A DNA stretch of 64,000 nucleotides. Source: Natranaeroarchaeum sulfidigenes (GTDB lineage: Archaea > Halobacteriota > Halobacteria > Halobacteriales > Natronoarchaeaceae). The stretch is from contig NZ_CP064786.1 in NCBI RefSeq assembly GCF_017094485.1, forward strand, positions 1 through 64,000. Reading direction: 5' to 3'. The notes beneath the pieces were generated by a model. The model ran no database searches. It was not told where the DNA came from and saw only the letters and a program-made list of their open reading frames with translations. Position numbers and translations under genes: made by a program. Shown here piece after piece: positions 8,001 through 16,576 of the stretch (position 1 is the stretch's first letter; each line of letters begins with the position of its first letter).

Positions 8001-9179
8001 ATGCGAGTAGTCGCGAAGTTCGGGGGGACGAGTCTTGGGAGCGGCGAACGGATCGACCGAGCCGCCGATTCGATCGCAAAAGCGGTCGAACAGGGCCACG
8101 AGATCGCGGTCGTCGCCAGCGCGATGGGGAGTACGACCGACGACTTGCTCTCGGAGATTTCTTTCGAGACCGAACCGGCCGACCGGGCCGAGATCGTCAG
8201 TATGGGCGAACGCACGAGCGTCCGTATGCTCAAGGCGGCACTCAACGCTCGCGGCGTCGACGCCGTCTTCCTCGAACCCGGCAGTGACGAGTGGCCCGTC
8301 CTGACCGACGAGGATGGGGAGGTCGACGTCGAAAGAACCCACGAGCGCGCACAGGAAGTCGCCGGAACTCTCAGCAACGTCGTCCCGGTCATCACCGGCT
8401 TTCTCGCGCAGGCTCCTGATGGATCGCTGACAACACTGGGTCGCGGCGGGAGCGATACGACCGCCGTCATGCTCGGCAAGTACATGGACGCCGACGAAGT
8501 CGTCATCGTGACTGACGTCGAGGGCGTCATGACGGGCGACCCACGGGTCGTCGAGGGTGCCCGGAACGTCGGTGAGATCACTGTCGACGAACTCCGGAAC
8601 CTCTCCTTCCGCGGGGCCGAAGTCGTTGCACCAAGCGCGCTGGCGTACAAAGAAGGCAACATGGGCGTTCGTGTCGTGCACTATCAGCACGGCGACCTGC
8701 TCACCGGCGGGACGCAGGTTGAAGGACAGTTCCGGAGTCTCGTCGATATGCGGGACGAACCGCTTGCGTGCATGACCGTCGCCGGGCGCGCGATCCGCAA
8801 CAGCCCGGGAGTCCTTCAGGAACTCACGACAGCGCTCGGCGAAGGCGATATCAACGTCGACGCGGTCGCATCAGGGATGGACTCGATCACGTTCTACGTC
8901 GACGAATCACAGGCCGAGGACGCCGAAACCGTCCTCCATCGTGAAGTGGTGGATCAGGAGCCGCTGTCGAGCATTACAGTCGACGACGGTATCGCAGTCA
9001 TCCGCGTCACCGGCGGCCAGCTCCCCAACCAGCCCGGCGTCCTCTCGGAGATCATCGAGCCGCTCGCTGCGGAGGGGATCAACATCCTTGATGTGATCAC
9101 GAGCGCGACGAGCATCGCCGTCTTCGTCGACTGGTCGGATCGGGAGACTGCACTCGAAATCATGCAAAAGCGGTTCTAG
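8001..9179 (+). CDS. lysC: Aspartate kinase
   Basis: 392 aa. Phosphorylates aspartate, the first step to threonine, methionine and (where made) lysine. The amino-acid kinase domain opens with VAKFGGTSLG and contains the ATP-site strand TLGRGGSDTTA. Two ACT domains fill residues 250-392 or so (GRAIRNSPGVLQELTTALG and TGGQLPNQPGVLSEIIEPL), the usual place for feedback binding of the end-product amino acid. The ATG start agrees with the conserved N-terminus. It stands alone, convergent with the phosphoesterase gene two bases beyond its stop. Confidence 0.95.
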   Translation: MRVVAKFGGTSLGSGERIDRAADSIAKAVEQGHEIAVVASAMGSTTDDLLSEISFETEPADRAEIVSMGERTSVRMLKAALNARGVDAVFLEPGSDEWPVLTDEDGEVDVERTHERAQEVAGTLSNVVPVITGFLAQAPDGSLTTLGRGGSDTTAVMLGKYMDADEVVIVTDVEGVMTGDPRVVEGARNVGEITVDELRNLSFRGAEVVAPSALAYKEGNMGVRVVHYQHGDLLTGGTQVEGQFRSLVDMRDEPLACMTVAGRAIRNSPGVLQELTTALGEGDINVDAVASGMDSITFYVDESQAEDAETVLHREVVDQEPLSSITVDDGIAVIRVTGGQLPNQPGVLSEIIEPLAAEGINILDVITSATSIAVFVDWSDRETALEIMQKRF

Positions 9180-9181
9180 CG

Positions 9182-9841
9182 TTACTGTCCCGTTTTCAAT
9201 CGCTGTCCGATCCGTTCGGGGAGGCCCGCCGCCTCGACGGCGTCGATCACGGCGTCGATATCATACTCCACCCGGTAGAGATCGACGTCCATTCCGTCGA
9301 GATCGACCACTGCGTAGGCCGCACGCGGATCACCGTCGCGAGGCTGTCCGACGCTTCCGGGATTCAGCACGATGCCTTCGCCGTACCGCTCGCAGTGCTG
9401 AACGTGAGTGTGGCCCATCACCAGTACGTCCTCACCCTCCAGCATCCGTGCACTGAACTCGTCGGGATACGTGTACCGGTCCGGATCGTCGGGATGTCCG
9501 TGGACGAGCTTCAGGCGATCCTCCAGCTCGACGCGCTCGTCCGGGAGCGATTCGAGCCAGTCGAGCTGGTCCCCGGTGAGTTCTTCACGGGCGTACTTTA
9601 CGCCCGCCGCAGCCATGTTGTTGAACCGGAACGTCGACCCGCTTGCAACTGCTCGGTCGTGGTTTCCCATCACCGTCGGCACGTCTCGCTCCCGTAGCTC
9701 GTCAACGCACTCCGCGGGCCAGGGGTTGTAGCCAACGACGTCGCCAGCACACACCAGCGCGTCGACTGGCGGCAGATCCTCGAGCACGGCGTCGAGCGCG
9801 ACCTTGTTTCCGTGTACGTCAGAGATGACGCCGACGTTCAT
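9182..9841 (-). CDS. Metallophosphoesterase, YfcE/MJ0936 type
   Basis: 219 aa single-domain calcineurin-like phosphodiesterase. Metal ligands are complete: SDVHGN (residues 7-12), GDVVGYNPWP, GNHD and GHTHVQH. The spacing fits the small archaeal YfcE/MJ0936 group, which hydrolyse model phosphodiesters and whose natural substrates are mostly unknown. ATG at 9841 is used; the longer frame starts at a weak TTG. It is followed on the same strand by nothing, and the purO gene lies 47 bp upstream, so the two could be cotranscribed. Confidence 0.88.
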   Translation of the reverse strand: MNVGVISDVHGNKVALDAVLEDLPPVDALVCAGDVVGYNPWPAECVDELRERDVPTVMGNHDRAVASGSTFRFNNMAAAGVKYAREELTGDQLDWLESLPDERVELEDRLKLVHGHPDDPDRYTYPDEFSARMLEGEDVLVMGHTHVQHCERYGEGIVLNPGSVGQPRDGDPRAAYAVVDLDGMDVDLYRVEYDIDAVIDAVEAAGLPERIGQRLKTGQ

Positions 9842-9888
9842 ATCCAACGCTACGAATCGGGGCTCCTTCAGAATTCGGCCGCGATCGG

Positions 9889-10461
9889 TTACTCGCCGTT
9901 CTCGATCGCCAGTGAGATGCCGTCTTCGCCCCGCTCGATTCCCGCCGCACAGACGGCGTGTTCGAGATCGAGATCGTACGCCTCGGTTGCCGCGTTAGCT
10001 GCCGTTTCGGCGTCGAACGGGAACGCTTCCGGTGAATCCTTTTCGTAGGTTGCCACCAGGGTTGGCTCCTCGACCTGTTCGACCAGCAGGGCATCCTTCC
10101 GAACGGTCCCGATATACGCCTCCTCGCCGATCACACCGGCGATCCGGGGCGTGTCGTAGTCGTCCTTTTCGTAGTCCATCGCGAGCAGGCTCTCGGCAAG
10201 GGCATCGCGTGCGGGGTAGCCCAGTTCGAGCTTCTCAGTGATCGGATCGACGTGCGAGCCGTTCCCGAGGACCACCGACTCGCCCGCCGTCCGCACGCAG
10301 TTATACGAGACGTAGGGGTTGTCGGTCTCTGCGGCTTCGGCAGTCGGGACGACAGTCAGGGCACCGTCGCGCTCGACGATCTTTCGATTCGGGAACGACC
10401 GCGACGATACTCGATACGCACCCACCGACGGGCCGACGACGACGAAGCGTCCGACGTACAT
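9889..10461 (-). CDS. purO: IMP cyclohydrolase, archaeal PurO
   Basis: 190 aa. Catalyses the last step of IMP synthesis, ring closure of FAICAR, replacing the bacterial PurH domain. The N-terminus [11 protein letters not shown] and the internal SRSFPNRKI and YNCVRT strings are typical of PurO. Length matches the family (about 200 aa). I take the ATG at 10461 because it yields the conserved MYxGRF start; the longer frame would add 17 residues not seen in the family. Probably one transcript with the phosphoesterase downstream. Confidence 0.93.
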   Translation of the reverse strand: MYVGRFVVVGPSVGAYRVSSRSFPNRKIVERDGALTVVPTAEAAETDNPYVSYNCVRTAGESVVLGNGSHVDPITEKLELGYPARDALAESLLAMDYEKDDYDTPRIAGVIGEEAYIGTVRKDALLVEQVEEPTLVATYEKDSPEAFPFDAETAANAATEAYDLDLEHAVCAAGIERGEDGISLAIENGE

Positions 10462-10539
10462 GTCTCGTGTTCTGTAACCCGTGAAAAAAGCGGTGTCGAT
10501 ATTCAGCTTCACACATGGGTCCCTCCAGAGACTGATCCT

Positions 10540-12102
10540 CTAGCAATCCCGCTCTGTAATCGTGCGCTGGCTGATGTCATCAACTGTGCCATCTCTGGAG
10601 TCCGGCTGAATGTACTGTGTGACTGTGAGTTGCTGGACTGAGTCGCCGTGAACCGTTTCGGCGCGGTCACAGGCCCACTCGACGTAACTCCCGGCGAGTA
10701 TCTCGTGACGGTCTCCGAGTCCAGAATCACGAACGGTCTCCAGTAGTTTCCGATCCCGGAACCCATCGTACTCCTGTGCGGCGTCCGGTGGTGGGTCCGA
10801 ACTGCCCGTGTTGTCGTCGAGCGCATCGACTGTGTCTCCGGTTTCGAGCTCGGCCTCGACGGCGTACCAGCTGTATCCGGCTCCCGGATCAGGGGCGTAC
10901 AGACCCCAGCGTTGCTCGTCGAGATGCGTCGAATCGAGTTCGTGGGGCACCTCATACTCGGTCGCATGTGCGCCACCGAACAGCAGCATCCATGCAAGCA
11001 CGAGCACGCCGAGGACGGTAAGCAACGAGTGTCCGTACGTGACCGCGAAGGAGGCCATCGAGTGATGTCCCCGCTTCCGGATGGCTGTGAGAACTCGCTG
11101 TTCGATGGGTGGACGTTCAAGCGGCCCGAGTGTGGAGGCGGTCAGCCGGTTCGTGATGACGGTACCATACGGAGCGATCCGACGCCCCCTTTCCCAGAAG
11201 TCTCTTGTGAAGAAGGGCAGGACTGCTGCGATCAACACCAGCGGAAAGAGTCCGACGGCCATCGAGACGGCCATTCCGGCGAACGCCCCAATATACACTA
11301 GTGCGAACGCCGTCCGCAGCCACCCTGCTGTGAGCAGCAAGAATACCGACGAGCCGGCAAGCAGCCAGACCCACAGAAACGTCAGTAGTTCCAGAAGCGC
11401 CGGATACTGCGCCAGGGCGTTCCCGAGGTGGATAGTCATAGCGTCGTTCGATAGCGCTATTTCGAGAGCCTCGCCTGTGTACCAAGTGTCGCCTTCGCGC
11501 TTGAGATACGCGTTCTGGGTGAACACTACGATCGGCTGGACGAGCAGCGCCACGGTCGTCATGCTGGCTACACTGACACGGGCGTGTCCACGCCGCAGCG
11601 CGTCGATGGACCAGCGTTCGCCCAGCGGCGTCAACAGTGCGACCAGTAACAGCACGCGTAACAGTCGGTCGGCTCCATTGAGTATCGCGGGGTTCCGTGC
11701 GTGTAACGAGAACAACAGCAGCAACGATATCGTCCCGACCAAACGGGTTCGATAGCCGAGCACGAAGAGGACCGCAAACGTCGCGGCGATCGCGAACAAC
11801 AGTTGTTGAAACCACAGGTCGCCCGAGAGCGCGTGCACAGAGAGTCCGTTGTAACTGATATACGTCAGCTCGAACGCTTCCAGCGGGTAGACACCGGCGT
11901 CGGTATAGTGGCGTTCGATGTCGCCAGCACGATGCCCCAGATCAACGAGAAGGGTCACTCCTAACAGGATCCGAAGGGCGGCCAGTGACCGTGTATCCAC
12001 CTCGAAGCGGGCCCGAATTTGCTGCAGGATCGGTTCAAACCGGTCGCTGTCGGGCCGGTATTCTCGAACCCGCCGCGTCAACTCCGGTCGGTCGAGACGC
12101 AT
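10540..12102 (-). CDS. HTTM-domain membrane protein (gamma-carboxylase-like)
   Basis: 520 aa integral membrane protein. The N-terminal part matches the HTTM (horizontally transferred transmembrane) domain shared with vitamin K-dependent gamma-carboxylase: ALRILLGVTLLVDLGHR opens the first helix, followed by an extracytoplasmic region with YTDAGVYPLEAF and several further helices. After about residue 330 there is a soluble linker, one more helix (VLGVLVLAWMLLFGGA, near 365) and an extracytoplasmic C-terminal domain of about 140 residues with paired cysteines. Carboxylation has not been shown for haloarchaeal members and no candidate substrate is nearby. No partner gene; about 700 bp without genes follow upstream. 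Confidence 0.8.
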   Translation of the reverse strand: MRLDRPELTRRVREYRPDSDRFEPILQQIRARFEVDTRSLAALRILLGVTLLVDLGHRAGDIERHYTDAGVYPLEAFELTYISYNGLSVHALSGDLWFQQLLFAIAATFAVLFVLGYRTRLVGTISLLLLFSLHARNPAILNGADRLLRVLLLVALLTPLGERWSIDALRRGHARVSVASMTTVALLVQPIVVFTQNAYLKREGDTWYTGEALEIALSNDAMTIHLGNALAQYPALLELLTFLWVWLLAGSSVFLLLTAGWLRTAFALVYIGAFAGMAVSMAVGLFPLVLIAAVLPFFTRDFWERGRRIAPYGTVITNRLTASTLGPLERPPIEQRVLTAIRKRGHHSMASFAVTYGHSLLTVLGVLVLAWMLLFGGAHATEYEVPHELDSTHLDEQRWGLYAPDPGAGYSWYAVEAELETGDTVDALDDNTGSSDPPPDAAQEYDGFRDRKLLETVRDSGLGDRHEILAGSYVEWACDRAETVHGDSVQQLTVTQYIQPDSRDGTVDDISQRTITERDC

Positions 12103-12819
12103 GGCTATTGATGACTCCTGTTTCAGACAGCCCCAACGGCGACGTTCCTGATGGATCTCCCTGCCGGGGGTCAGTACCCGTCCGGGTGCCCTGATCGGCG
12201 ATTCGTGATGGTGGCTTGCCGTCTAACAGACGCACCGATGGGGGTGGGACACAAGTGCTTTCAGTAGGGTCAAAGAGTCCCTTGAGTCTCCATGCGGTCG
12301 GGTACCGAAGTCCTTGACGACCTGCCTGATTCTCCTGTATACTCATACTTGACTTCTCGATTGATCCATCTCTTAGAGACACAGCCCTGCGTTCTCACAG
12401 GCTCGATCGTTTTTCATAATCGGCTCTATTGCCCGCTAGTGGCTGTCTCATAAGATCACGAATCGAACTAGGGCGGAAAAGAACCACTGACCGGTGTCGA
12501 GACAAGTACTACTACTTGCAGCTGGGCGCTATCTCCGAGTCTATCCTCTGTATCGCCCGATACTGACCGTGTTGCCTTTCGCCTGATGGGATACGCTCGG
12601 CCGTGCATGGGGCTTCGTTTAATGAATCAAACCGGCAGACGGGAACCGATTATGAATATTTACTCGGTGCCCCTGTGGGCAGCTCTGGCATCGCGACGCT
12701 GTTTTACGGCCCGGAGTCGACGAGTATAGCCATATTGACCACTTACAACCCGTTTCGACGATAGCGGTTCTCCGTACTGGTGGGCATTCCGTTTTCCTAG
12801 TCTTCACAGCATTCTTTCT
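12103..12819. other. Gene-poor stretch, about 700 bp
   Basis: No frame here has haloarchaeal codon bias or a recognisable motif. A minus-strand frame across 12035-12382 is open but Arg/Pro/Ser-rich without domain features. The base composition is softer than the flanks, and the region marks the left edge of the gene-poor segment running to about 17.1 kb. It may hold decayed mobile DNA, but I see no clear inverted ends. Confidence 0.4.
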
Positions 12820-13083
12820 ATGTCAGCCCTCTCCCGGAGTACTGAGACGAATATGATCTGTCATAAGGAAATTTCTCGGGACGAACGCCTCTTTCCTTAC
12901 GGTAGAGGTTCTTACACTGATTATGAACTCGGTGGTCGCCACGGAACGAAACTGGAGTTGGTCTGCAATCGGAACGACATGATGAGCATGTTTGATTTTA
13001 TTGAAAATTGCCATCCAGATACATTTCTGTGGGAACGACCGTTCGGTAGCTGTGCAAACTGTTCGGTATTGTACTATCAGTAG
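12820..13083 (+). CDS. Small protein of unknown function, 87 aa
   Basis: I do not recognise it. The second half is Asn/Asp/Cys-rich and ends with SCANCSVLYYQ; together with the earlier CHKE and CNRND this could make a small metal site. A second ATG at 12853 (MICHKEIS) gives a 76-aa protein. Codon use is less GC-biased than in neighbours, fitting an acquired gene. It is isolated, with loose flanks. It could be non-coding, although the frame is uninterrupted and the composition protein-like. Confidence 0.4.
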   Translation: MSALSRSTETNMICHKEISRDERLFPYGRGSYTDYELGGRHGTKLELVCNRNDMMSMFDFIENCHPDTFLWERPFGSCANCSVLYYQ

Positions 13084-13177
13084 GAAATAACATCTACACT
13101 GCTATGCAAGGTACAGGGCGCGAGTCCTGCATGACGGTCTGCTCAAATAGCGGTTGAAGAAGACCGGTCGATACAGG

Positions 13178-13471
13178 TCACTTGCTGCTCGTTTTGCTTT
13201 CTCCGGATGGCTCGTTCAGAAGGCCGAACTGGATATCATATCTTTGTGCTGGGAGAATCCATGGCGCTGTTACCCAGAAGATGACAATCACCAGCACCTG
13301 AAGGAGTGCGATGATTGCGAGCGGAGGCAAGAGTAAACTCGCAAGACCTGAAACCATTGCTACTGTCCCCAATATGTGTGCTACATCACGGCGTGGGTTA
13401 TTACCACACTTTGAGCAGACAACTGTGTTTTCATCGATTGTTGCACCACAGGAAGCACACTTCGTACTCAT
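13178..13471 (-). CDS. Zinc-ribbon membrane protein, 97 aa
   Basis: The N-terminal zinc ribbon has two knuckles (KCASCGA and VCSKCGN, residues 4-21). Two hydrophobic segments follow (about 32-50 and 53-72: GTVAMVSGLASLLLPPLAII and LLQVLVIVIFWVT), then a short polar tail. ATG at 13471 is used; the frame reaches a TTG three codons earlier. Zinc ribbon plus membrane hairpin is common in archaeal small proteins of unknown role. It faces the 12820 gene tail to tail. Confidence 0.7.
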   Translation of the reverse strand: MSTKCASCGATIDENTVVCSKCGNNPRRDVAHILGTVAMVSGLASLLLPPLAIIALLQVLVIVIFWVTAPWILPAQRYDIQFGLLNEPSGESKTSSK

Positions 13472-14001
13472 GTACGTCAATCCGACTGCAGATTAAAAAA
13501 TCATGGACAAATCCACTCTCAAATCCCTGACTGAAATCACTCATCTGACCAGTCTGCTTACTCGCCGACACCGTAACGGATGCCGGTCCTGTGTCGGTTC
13601 GCACGCTCAGTGAGTAGATAATTCGCCCACTGACGTATGGAAGAAAACGAGTAGAAGTGTTGAACTCACCCTCTGTGTCTTGCACGTCGCTACTGACATA
13701 TTGTGGAGAGGTCACCGTTCGATATCTGTATGCAAGTATCCTGTACCGATCGGTTCGATTCCCTGTGATTCGGTGAACTGTGAGTGCAAGAGGCGCCCTC
13801 TGTATCACAGCCCGCTTCGCTGACCCTGACAATAGCTGAGTGTCTCAACAGAAACACATAGGCTGAAACTCATCAGCTCCGATAGTCTCTCTGTGGTATT
13901 CGTTCGCGATGTCGTCCTCTGGCTCGTTTAACCGGTATTTTATACCGCGCCCCAACGGGTGGGGCGCGAGTATTCCCCCGAAATAACGCGCCAAGAGTTG
14001 T
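13472..14001. other. Intergenic stretch with a doubtful minus-strand frame
   Basis: A minus-strand frame (13832-13431, 133 codons) overlaps the zinc-ribbon gene. Part of it, around RFLPYVSGRIIYSLSVRT, looks protein-like but has no start context or recognised domain. It may be the remnant of an exported protein that lost its N-terminus. The right end carries the HNH gene promoter. Confidence 0.3.
13936..13968 (+). promoter_or_regulatory. TATA box followed by an 8-bp hairpin before the HNH gene
   Basis: TATTTTATAC at 13936-13945 is followed at once by CGCGCCCC and GGGGCGCG separated by 7 nt (13946-13968), a perfect 8-bp inverted repeat where transcription should start. It could be a repressor operator or a leader hairpin for the gene at 14002. 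Confidence 0.5.
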
Positions 14002-14604
14002 ATGATTGCACACGAGACCTGTTTCGAAGCACTTCGCGAAGCTGCACAGCGACTGGGCGAATCCCCAACGAAAGCCCAGTACGAACAACTTGGACTGACA
14101 CCGTCTGCGTCGACGATCCTTCGGGTGACGGACGGCTGGAACGCGGCCAAAGAGCAAGCCGGACTCGACACGGAGTACTCCCGCGGGCCGCGACTCGATC
14201 CACAACCAGACGACGTCACCATCCCTGACGAACTGGAGTGGGATGAGCTCTCTGCCGACCAGCGCTGGCACTACCGGCATCGCGAGACGAACAACGAACG
14301 GACCAAAACACGTCGTGCTGCCAACCGAGCGTGGGTGTACGTATACAAACGGGACGTCGCAGTGTGCACTCGGTGTGGCGAAGCCGATCCGGCCTGTCTC
14401 GACTTCCACCATCTCGATCAAGCAGTCAAGGAGATGGCGATCGGTCAGATGGTCACCTACGGGTACTCACGGGAGAGGATTCGAGCTGAAATGGAAAAGT
14501 GTAGTATTCTTTGTTCGAACTGCCATCGGAAGGAACACTACACTGTTCCAGCGGGTGTTGCGGCTGTTTCGACCTCGGAGAACGGCGTATCTCGGTCGGG
14601 CTAG
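14002..14604 (+). CDS. HNH endonuclease with N-terminal helix-turn-helix-like region
   Basis: 200 aa. The C-terminal half is an HNH nuclease: a CTRCGE knuckle, LDFHHLD carrying the catalytic histidines, then CSILCSNCHRKEHY with the second knuckle and the final H-N-H residues. The first 60 residues (ALREAAQRLGESPTKAQYEQLG) resemble the homing-nuclease-associated DNA-binding helices seen in phage and haloarchaeal HNH proteins. The linker is rich in Arg and Asp. A TATA box and hairpin lie upstream. It is not inside an intron or intein here, so it is a free-standing nuclease, either a homing-type selfish gene or part of a remnant element. tRNA-Gln lies 115 bp downstream. Confidence 0.82.
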   Translation: MIAHETCFEALREAAQRLGESPTKAQYEQLGLTPSASTILRVTDGWNAAKEQAGLDTEYSRGPRLDPQPDDVTIPDELEWDELSADQRWHYRHRETNNERTKTRRAANRAWVYVYKRDVAVCTRCGEADPACLDFHHLDQAVKEMAIGQMVTYGYSRERIRAEMEKCSILCSNCHRKEHYTVPAGVAAVSTSENGVSRSG

Positions 14605-14719
14605 CTAACCGCAGTCTGGTCTTTTTGTACGTTGTTGTACCGAGTTCGAAACCCTCAAATACCAAAGGCCAGTATTTGCTGGTGAAGCACTCGCGAAAGT
14701 GAGTGAATAGAGACATGTC

Positions 14720-14792
14720 AGTCCATTGGGGTAGCGGCCAATCCTGAAGCCTTCTGGGGGCTTCGACCCTGGTTCGAATCCAGGATGGACTA
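14720..14792 (+). tRNA. tRNA-Gln (CUG)
   Basis: Cloverleaf reads directly: acceptor stem AGTCCAT (14720-14726) with ATGGACT (14785-14791), anticodon stem AAGCC/GGCTT, loop TTCTGGG with anticodon CTG at 14754-14756, T stem CCTGG/CCAGG with loop TTCGAAT, discriminator A. No CCA is encoded. Its 3' end is repeated 109 bp downstream. Confidence 0.95.
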
Positions 14793-14902
14793 TTCTTGTC
14801 GCGAACGTACCTGTGAGCGACAGAATCGTCATTGAGTGGATTCGAACTCCGGCAGACGAGTGGTAGCGAGTCTGCAGTCAGTTCGAATCCAGGATGGACT
14901 AT
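14772..14902. repeat. Duplicated 3' end of tRNA-Gln (att-like) with hairpin spacer
   Basis: The last 20 or so bases of the tRNA (14772-14793) recur exactly at 14881-14902, a 22-bp direct repeat 109 bp apart. This is the signature of integration into a tRNA 3' end. The spacer contains a hairpin, GCAGAC and GTCTGC (within 14852-14876), directly before the second copy, and no gene. The same arrangement follows tRNA-Gly in this window. Confidence 0.75.
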
Positions 14903-14938
14903 ACTTTCCTCAACTCCACACGATCCTCGTAGAGACCC

Positions 14939-15493
14939 TCACTCTTCCTCGGGCTGAACGTTCGTTTCGATTGCAAAGTCGTCTTCTGGGAAGGCGACAC
15001 ACGTAAGCAACCAGCCGTCCTCGATCTGTTCTTCGTCGAGGAACTCGTTGCCATCGTGGCTGATAACCTCGTTTGCATCGCCGTCGTACCGGGCTGTGCA
15101 CTGACCGCAGGTCCCGACTTCACAGGCGTATTGTAGATCCCATCCCTGGTCCAGCCCGGCGTACAGCAGTGCCTCGTCCTCGTCGACCTCGATCGTCTCG
15201 TCGAACTCCAGGAACTCGACTTCGTACACCTGCGCTTCCTCCTCAGGGTCGTCCTCTGTTTCCTCCTCCGGATCGTCTTCCTCGTCAGGGTCGTCTTCTG
15301 CCTCAGGCTCCTCTTCAGGGTCGTCCTCGTCGTCGAACATATCGAGACAACCCGAGATCGCCACCGTACCGACTCCTCCCATTGCGACCAACAGGCGGCG
15401 ACGCTCCGGGTCAGCTTTCACACGACGACTCGAGCAGCTTTTCCCGTCGGAGTGGTCATCGTGGTGCTCAGAGTTCTGTGGCATACAATACAT
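14939..15493 (-). CDS. Membrane-anchored [2Fe-2S] ferredoxin-type protein
   Basis: 184 aa. A plant-type [2Fe-2S] domain fills the C-terminal half: CEVGTCGQC gives the first three cysteines and WLLTC the fourth. Before it lie a twin-arginine-like signal (RRRLLVAMGGVGTVAISGC) with a lipobox cysteine near residue 49, and a linker of about 45 residues made mostly of Asp, Glu and Pro. I infer export folded through Tat and anchoring as a lipoprotein, so the cluster would act outside the membrane. Start could be ATG 15493 or ATG 15484. No redox partner is adjacent. It lies just past the second tRNA-Gln 3' end, so it may be cargo of a former element. Confidence 0.85.
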   Translation of the reverse strand: MYCMPQNSEHHDDHSDGKSCSSRRVKADPERRRLLVAMGGVGTVAISGCLDMFDDEDDPEEEPEAEDDPDEEDDPEEETEDDPEEEAQVYEVEFLEFDETIEVDEDEALLYAGLDQGWDLQYACEVGTCGQCTARYDGDANEVISHDGNEFLDEEQIEDGWLLTCVAFPEDDFAIETNVQPEEE

Positions 15494-15563
15494 TGTGCCA
15501 CACTCTATCAGAAATACCTTACAGTGGATAGCTTGGCCGTATTGGTCGACACGATACGGCCGG

Positions 15564-16118
15564 TTATTTTACGATCCACCACATCACGCCCAGCAGCAAC
15601 CCGAACCCGCCGCCGGTGACGAGGGCGATGTACCGGATGTCGAGCAAGACCAGCTCGAAGGGGTTGTACACCGTAATACCGGCATTGTACATCGGCTCGA
15701 TGATATCGGGGAAGAGTCCTCCGAGTACAAGCGGGACAAGCGGTACCAGGACCAACAGCGTCCCAAAAAACTGAAAATACATGAACACATCCTCGATACG
15801 GAGCTTCTTCCGTATCTCCGCTTTCGTCAACGAAGACGCCTTCTCACGGTCTCGGACCCACTTTAGCATATAGAGACCAACGACGAAGGAACTCACGTTT
15901 CCTAACAGGAGTGCGATGCCTGCAGTCATGCTCATAGACTCGGCGAAGATCGCCGTCCCCTCGATCTGTCTGATGTAGTCACGCCTGAAGTGGACTGCCG
16001 GTGCGGCCAGCGTCGAAAGTAAGAGCGTGCCGACAGTGAGTATCATCTTCGACCTGATCGACATGTGGAACGCGAGCCGCATCTCCGATCTGACATCGCT
16101 GTACGTGTTGTTCGTCAC
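15564..16118 (-). CDS. Multi-pass membrane protein of unknown function
   Basis: 184 aa with about four membrane helices: MILTVGTLLLSTLAAPAV (near 25), AGIALLLGNVSSFVVGLYML (near 65), TLLVLVPLVPLVLGGLF (near 118) and IALVTGGGFGLLLGVMWWIV (C-terminal end). A basic cytoplasmic loop follows helix 2. No motif recognised. The start at 16118 is GTG; an ATG at 16082 would shorten it by 12 residues. It is on the same strand as the ferredoxin gene, 70 bp upstream of it, but not obviously linked. Confidence 0.65.
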   Translation of the reverse strand: MTNNTYSDVRSEMRLAFHMSIRSKMILTVGTLLLSTLAAPAVHFRRDYIRQIEGTAIFAESMSMTAGIALLLGNVSSFVVGLYMLKWVRDREKASSLTKAEIRKKLRIEDVFMYFQFFGTLLVLVPLVPLVLGGLFPDIIEPMYNAGITVYNPFELVLLDIRYIALVTGGGFGLLLGVMWWIVK

Positions 16119-16576
16119 AGCGTCTGCTAGGGATGGGACGTGCTTATTTTTTGCGCAGAAGAAAATACATATGCTATTCTACACTTCGTGGCGGGCTGGA
16201 CTATCCGGTCTCTGACACGCGCAATGAACCGGTTATTATCCCGGACATAACGCGATAGAGCCTGACTGTGAGGTCTCACTCGTCGCGCGCAGCGGCGCGA
16301 TCGGGTGGGATATGTTATCGACTTCTGACAGTAGCGAGTTTGGCAAGCAAGCCTCGCGGAATACCTTTCGTGGATCCGTCGATGGTTGGCACAAAACAAG
16401 TTGTGACCGATTGCAGGATGTGTCTCTCACCAAATATTTGTCAAAACCATCATGCGAGATTTAGGGCGCGAATGTGGCAGAAATCGAGAGCCGACCTACG
16501 GAGATCGTGATCGGTCAATTTGTGAGAAGAGCAGTTTATATCTCTACGAATCGTTAATTATTATTGGTGTTGTATA
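16119..16576. other. Intergenic stretch, about 460 bp
   Basis: Softer composition and no confident gene. A 42-codon frame at 16382-16510 contains a cysteine/histidine cluster and is listed separately. The right end has a TATA-like GTTTATATCT (16534-16543), suitably placed for the 53-aa gene at 16577. Confidence 0.4.
16382..16510 (+). CDS. Doubtful 42-aa Cys/His-rich frame
   Basis: ATG frame with the cluster CRMCLSPNICQNHH, which could bind zinc. No clear promoter or ribosome site and no known relative that I recognise. Listed because real zinc-finger mini-proteins of similar size occur in this window (4671 and 16577). Confidence 0.2.
   Translation: MVGTKQVVTDCRMCLSPNICQNHHARFRARMWQKSRADLRRS

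Noticed and set aside
13431-13832. 133-codon minus-strand frame as a full gene
   Set aside because: It overlaps the better-supported zinc-ribbon gene and has no recognisable domain or start; at most a remnant.
14818-14900. A second complete tRNA at the copied tRNA-Gln tail
   Set aside because: Only the T-arm and 3' acceptor half are present; no 5' acceptor partner or anticodon arm can be drawn.
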